In this document: positions 6,173 to 8,630 of the stretch, piece by piece
Numbering within the stretch: position 1 is the first letter of the stretch
Layout of the letters: the number at the start of each line of letters is the position of its first letter
Source of the DNA: Acuticoccus sp038745295
GTDB taxonomy: Bacteria > Pseudomonadota > Alphaproteobacteria > Rhizobiales > Amorphaceae
Length of the DNA: 8,630 nucleotides
Assembly (NCBI GenBank): GCA_038745295.1
Contig: JBCDLN010000179.1
Span: forward strand, 1 to 8,630
Reading direction: 5' to 3'
Notes under the pieces: model-generated
Told to the model about the DNA's origin: nothing
Seen by the model: only the letters and a program-made list of their open reading frames with translations
Databases searched by the model: none
Translations under genes and position numbers: made by a program

Positions 6173-7351
6173 TGTTTCTACCATAAGCATCTGAGCATCG
6201 GGGTGGTTGCCCCCGTCGGGATTGGCCGCCGCACCACCAGAAAAGATAGCGTCACCCAGTTTCCGTGAGCGCTCAAAGGCAGCCTTTGAGCGCGGCACAC
6301 GCTCTGCGCTATAGGCTTTGAGCGCCTCAACGGGCGATGCTAATGACACGTGGTTGGCCAGAGCGAGCGCGTCTTGAGCGGCCTTCGTCACCCCCATCCC
6401 CACATGGGGCCGGGCAACGCAGGCCGCATCCCCCGTCAACGCCACGCGGCCTTGAGCCATAGTTGGTGACCAGTGATCATAGATGGGTGTGAAGAACGCC
6501 CGCTCACCAAGCATAACCACTTGAGACAGGACCTCGGGCAGCGTCTCGTTAGCGTAGGCCTTCATCGCTTCGACGACTGTGTTTCGCACTTCGGGCGGTG
6601 GGATGGTTAAATCATATCGGCGCCCATCGGGCCCGGTGAGCATCTCGTCCAACTCGTCTTCCGGTGCGGGGACGTACCACACAAAGTTATAGCGCCGGTG
6701 CCCCTCCCGCAGGTCGTTGCCGAGCCCTGCAATGGGGTAGGCCACCACCTGACTGTTTGCTGGCATGAAGAAGCAAAACTCATTGAAGATCTGCTTATGG
6801 ACTTCTGTTGGGAGGCGTGCCTCATCGATCACGGTGCGCCACACAACATAGCCTGAGTATTGGGGTGTCACCTCCGGTAGCAGTGCAGCGCGAACACTTG
6901 AGCGGAACCCATCAGCGCCCACCAAGACATCGGCTTGATCGACATGGCCATTCATAAACCGCGCGACCACGCCGTTATCATCAGCCTCAAAGCCTGCGAG
7001 CGCGTGGCCGAGGCGGTAGGTCTCCATATCGAATTTTTCGCGCAAGATGTTGTGCAATCGGTCCCACGACGTCACCACTTGCGGGTAGTCAACCGAGGCA
7101 ACAAACTTGCCATCCTTATCGATGGCAATGCGGCGTTCAAGATGAACGCCAAGGTCGGCGGTGGATGCACCCACCGTACGCAGGGCCTCAAACAGCGTTT
7201 CGTGGGTGACAATTCCGGCCCCCCGCCCGGCGAGCGGGATCTGGCTGCGCTCATAGACAACTACCTCCCACCCGGCTTTCATCAGCGCAGCGCCAGCCAG
7301 AAGCCCCCCGATCGAGCCCCCGGCAACAATGGCTTTACCGCGGTGGGTCAT
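6155..7351 (-). CDS. FAD-dependent aromatic hydroxylase (group A flavoprotein monooxygenase, 2,6-dihydroxypyridine 3-monooxygenase-like)
   Basis: The 398-residue single-component flavin monooxygenase uses NAD(P)H and O2 to hydroxylate a phenolic or hydroxypyridine-like ring. The N-terminal Rossmann motif VAGGSIGGLLAG (9-20) ends at Glu34 (VVYER), which should contact the FAD ribose. The DG motif is DVLVGADGFRSSVR (141-154) and the GD motif is GRVALTGDAACVARPHVGMG (301-320). The GRGAGIV segment (42-48) and the ARPH block after the GD motif resemble the 2,6-dihydroxypyridine 3-monooxygenase branch rather than p-hydroxybenzoate hydroxylase; this placement is from memory of family patterns. Start: GTG at 7375 and ATG at 7366 are in frame, but only the ATG at 7351 has a GGAGG at proper spacing (8 bases), and it puts the FAD motif at the usual distance. 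It follows the aldolase gene by 43 bp on the same strand, so the two are probably co-transcribed. Confidence 0.88.
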   Translation of the reverse strand: MTHRGKAIVAGGSIGGLLAGAALMKAGWEVVVYERSQIPLAGRGAGIVTHETLFEALRTVGASTADLGVHLERRIAIDKDGKFVASVDYPQVVTSWDRLHNILREKFDMETYRLGHALAGFEADDNGVVARFMNGHVDQADVLVGADGFRSSVRAALLPEVTPQYSGYVVWRTVIDEARLPTEVHKQIFNEFCFFMPANSQVVAYPIAGLGNDLREGHRRYNFVWYVPAPEDELDEMLTGPDGRRYDLTIPPPEVRNTVVEAMKAYANETLPEVLSQVVMLGERAFFTPIYDHWSPTMAQGRVALTGDAACVARPHVGMGVTKAAQDALALANHVSLASPVEALKAYSAERVPRSKAAFERSRKLGDAIFSGGAAANPDGGNHPDAQMLMVETASDKF

Positions 7352-7359
7352 CCCCTTTG

Positions 7360-7364
7360 CCTCC
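7360..7364 (-). promoter_or_regulatory. Shine-Dalgarno GGAGG deciding the monooxygenase start
   Basis: GGAGG on the minus strand is eight bases before ATG 7351. The two in-frame upstream starts (7366 and 7375) lack such a site, and 7366 directly abuts the GGAGG. This fixes the likely start eight codons inside the longest frame. Confidence 0.6.
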
Positions 7365-7394
7365 ATCTGATCCACTTTATTTTCTGGCTAGCCG

Positions 7395-8270
7395 TTAGGA
7401 CACTTGGCCCTCTGGCGTTGTGTACAGGTCCCAAGCGGCATCACCTGATGCACCGTCATGGATGATGGCCATCAGAGCCCGAACGACTTTGGCCGGATCT
7501 TGGTGCTGATAAATATTGCGCCCGTACACAAGCCCGCAGGCGCCCGCCTTCATGTAGTGGGCCGCCTTGTCAAACACCGTTTTAAGATCAGCGCGCCCAC
7601 CACCACGAACCAATACTGGGCATCGCGCTGCCTCCACCACCTTGATGTAGTCTTCAGGCGTATCCGTCGGGTCGGCCTTGATGATATCTGCCCCAAGCTC
7701 GGAAGCTACGCGCACCAAAGTAACGATCTTTTGCGTATCGCCATCCACTTGGTAGCCGCCACGTCCATCGTTTGCTTGCATCACGAGGGGCTCCACCATC
7801 AGTGGCATGGCATAGTGTGTACACGCCGTGCGGACCCGGGCGATATTGTCAACACAGGCGCGGAAGAGGTCGGGCTCATCGGGCAACAGTAAAAGGTTCA
7901 CAACGACGGCTGCCGCGTCGAGGCGCAGAGCCTCTAGGATGGGTTCATCAACGGATTGAAGATGCGACCACATGCTGCGGTGGCGCAGGGCGTTGTAGGG
8001 GTTGCCGATATCAAGCCGCATAACAAGCGCTGGCTTAGCCCGATCGGGCCGCGCTTGAAGAAGATCGGCCTGGCCAAAATTCATCTGGATGGCATCAGGC
8101 TGGGCCCGCACCAGAGCATCTACAACGCTTGCCATATCTTCAAGCCCAGCAAGGAACCCCGGCTCGTTGAACACCCCATGGTCAACAGCAACGTCAAGGC
8201 AGCGGCCATGATGGAACAGGCGTTGCATCCGGATTTTGCCACACGAACGCCCGTTGTACGTCTTAAGCAT
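7395..8270 (-). CDS. Class I aldolase, DeoC/FbaB/LsrF-type TIM barrel
   Basis: The 291-residue TIM-barrel protein belongs to the class I fructose-bisphosphate aldolase (DhnA)/LsrF family, which forms a Schiff base with a keto substrate, often phosphorylated. Visible features: AVDHGVF (28-34) at the end of an early strand, VEPLVM (159-164), the Schiff-base Lys198 in ADIIKADPT, RGGGR (222-226), and the phosphate-binding YGRNIYQ (249-255). The C-terminal part (GRN-I-Y/F-Q to AAWDLY) resembles E. coli LsrF, an autoinducer-2 phosphate thiolase. Start: ATG at 8270 fits the family N-terminus, with AAGGG 13 bases upstream. An in-frame TTG at 8279 has the purine-rich AGGAAAGGG at better spacing and cannot be excluded; frames beginning upstream of this ribosome site are unlikely. 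The monooxygenase follows it 43 bp downstream. Its substrate is unknown; it could cleave a keto product after ring opening. Confidence 0.87.
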   Translation of the reverse strand: MLKTYNGRSCGKIRMQRLFHHGRCLDVAVDHGVFNEPGFLAGLEDMASVVDALVRAQPDAIQMNFGQADLLQARPDRAKPALVMRLDIGNPYNALRHRSMWSHLQSVDEPILEALRLDAAAVVVNLLLLPDEPDLFRACVDNIARVRTACTHYAMPLMVEPLVMQANDGRGGYQVDGDTQKIVTLVRVASELGADIIKADPTDTPEDYIKVVEAARCPVLVRGGGRADLKTVFDKAAHYMKAGACGLVYGRNIYQHQDPAKVVRALMAIIHDGASGDAAWDLYTTPEGQVS

Positions 8271-8630
8271 AGTAGTCAAGGAGCCCTTTCCTTTTTGTTG
8301 CCAGCGTCTTCTTAAGATCTCCACTGCATTCGGGACGGTATCGCTCCCATACCTATCATTTGATGTGATCTTGGCTCCGCGCCAGTTGGTGGCAGACTAC
8401 CGCCACGGTCGGAGGCACGCTAGTTGCAGGACCAGACCTATACCGCTGCTCGTGTTGCCACAATGGCGGAACGGATCCGCGGATGGCCCCAGTACACTGG
8501 CACACAACGCGCACCCGCACCCGCTGCAGTTGACACCTCTGCCGCGCACCAGCGCAGCCAATCATAGGCTGGGAGTCCCGCAACCGGGGAGCGCTCCGAT
8601 ACAGCGATGGCTAAAAGTCCACGCGTAGGA
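8271..8630. other. Noncoding stretch upstream of the aldolase gene, with palindromes
   Basis: I see no convincing gene in these 360 bases. The open frames on either strand have unnatural composition and match no family I know. The stretch should hold the promoter for the aldolase-monooxygenase pair. Perfect palindromes are ATCCGCGGAT (8475-8484) and CCAGT-AC-ACTGG (8489-8500), only four bases apart. Small potential hairpins are GGTAT-N7-ATACC (8337-8353) and GTGGC-N8-GCCAC (8389-8406). A TTGACA (8530-8535) has no -10 partner at normal spacing. No tRNA or other known RNA was recognised. Confidence 0.4.

Noticed and set aside
8337..8406. Small RNA or riboswitch formed by the two short hairpins
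   Set aside because: Stems are only 5 bp, there is no T-tract, and no known riboswitch core was recognisable.
8236..8628. 130-codon plus-strand frame and 75-codon minus-strand frame (8356-8583) in the right-hand noncoding stretch
   Set aside because: Composition is unlike a folded protein, no motif is recognisable, and the plus-strand frame overlaps the aldolase start region.
1..8630. CRISPR array, tRNA or rRNA genes
   Set aside because: No regularly spaced direct repeats and no cloverleaf or rRNA-like segments were seen.

Overview
The window looks like part of an accessory catabolic locus from a moderately GC-rich proteobacterium. It is probably alphaproteobacterial, judging from the CoxMSL-type gene order, the gene families and an IS630-type transposase start at the left edge. 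That assignment is an inference: there is no rRNA or other taxonomic marker here.

Left edge (1-182): the first codons of an IS630-family transposase, read leftward, with an 11-bp hairpin over its start codon and a likely element end near base 139. Next, 183-3882 on the minus strand: a complete three-subunit molybdenum hydroxylase of the xanthine dehydrogenase/CO dehydrogenase family. The genes are transcribed in the order FAD subunit, [2Fe-2S] subunit, molybdopterin subunit, and each junction is an ATGA overlap. A roughly 100-bp divergent control region with a perfect 14-bp palindrome (CCAAGT-CC-ACTTGG) separates it from a plus-strand peroxiredoxin-like gene (4023-4547). A convergent OsmC-family gene (4604-5086, minus) follows beyond an 11-bp hairpin.

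Right half: a large cyclase-family (PF04199, kynurenine-formamidase-like) metal hydrolase on the plus strand (5187-6143) ends 11 bp from the end of a convergent FAD-dependent aromatic monooxygenase (6155-7351, minus). The monooxygenase most resembles the 2,6-dihydroxypyridine 3-monooxygenase branch. It lies downstream of, and is probably co-transcribed with, an LsrF/DhnA-type class I aldolase (7395-8270, minus). The last 360 bp hold no convincing gene. They form the upstream region of the aldolase and contain two perfect palindromes.

Read together, the gene set contains activities found in degradation of an aromatic, possibly N-heterocyclic, compound. The molybdenum enzyme would insert an oxygen atom from water, the flavin enzyme would hydroxylate the ring using O2, and the cyclase-family hydrolase would open an amide, lactone or similar bond. 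The aldolase/thiolase-fold protein would cleave a downstream keto intermediate. The peroxiredoxin-like and OsmC proteins would deal with peroxides made by the molybdo-flavoenzyme and flavin hydroxylase. No ring-cleavage dioxygenase, transporter or regulator is visible, so the pathway is incomplete here and its substrate cannot be read from the sequence. The combination is plausible and unfamiliar to me, but each gene belongs to a known family.
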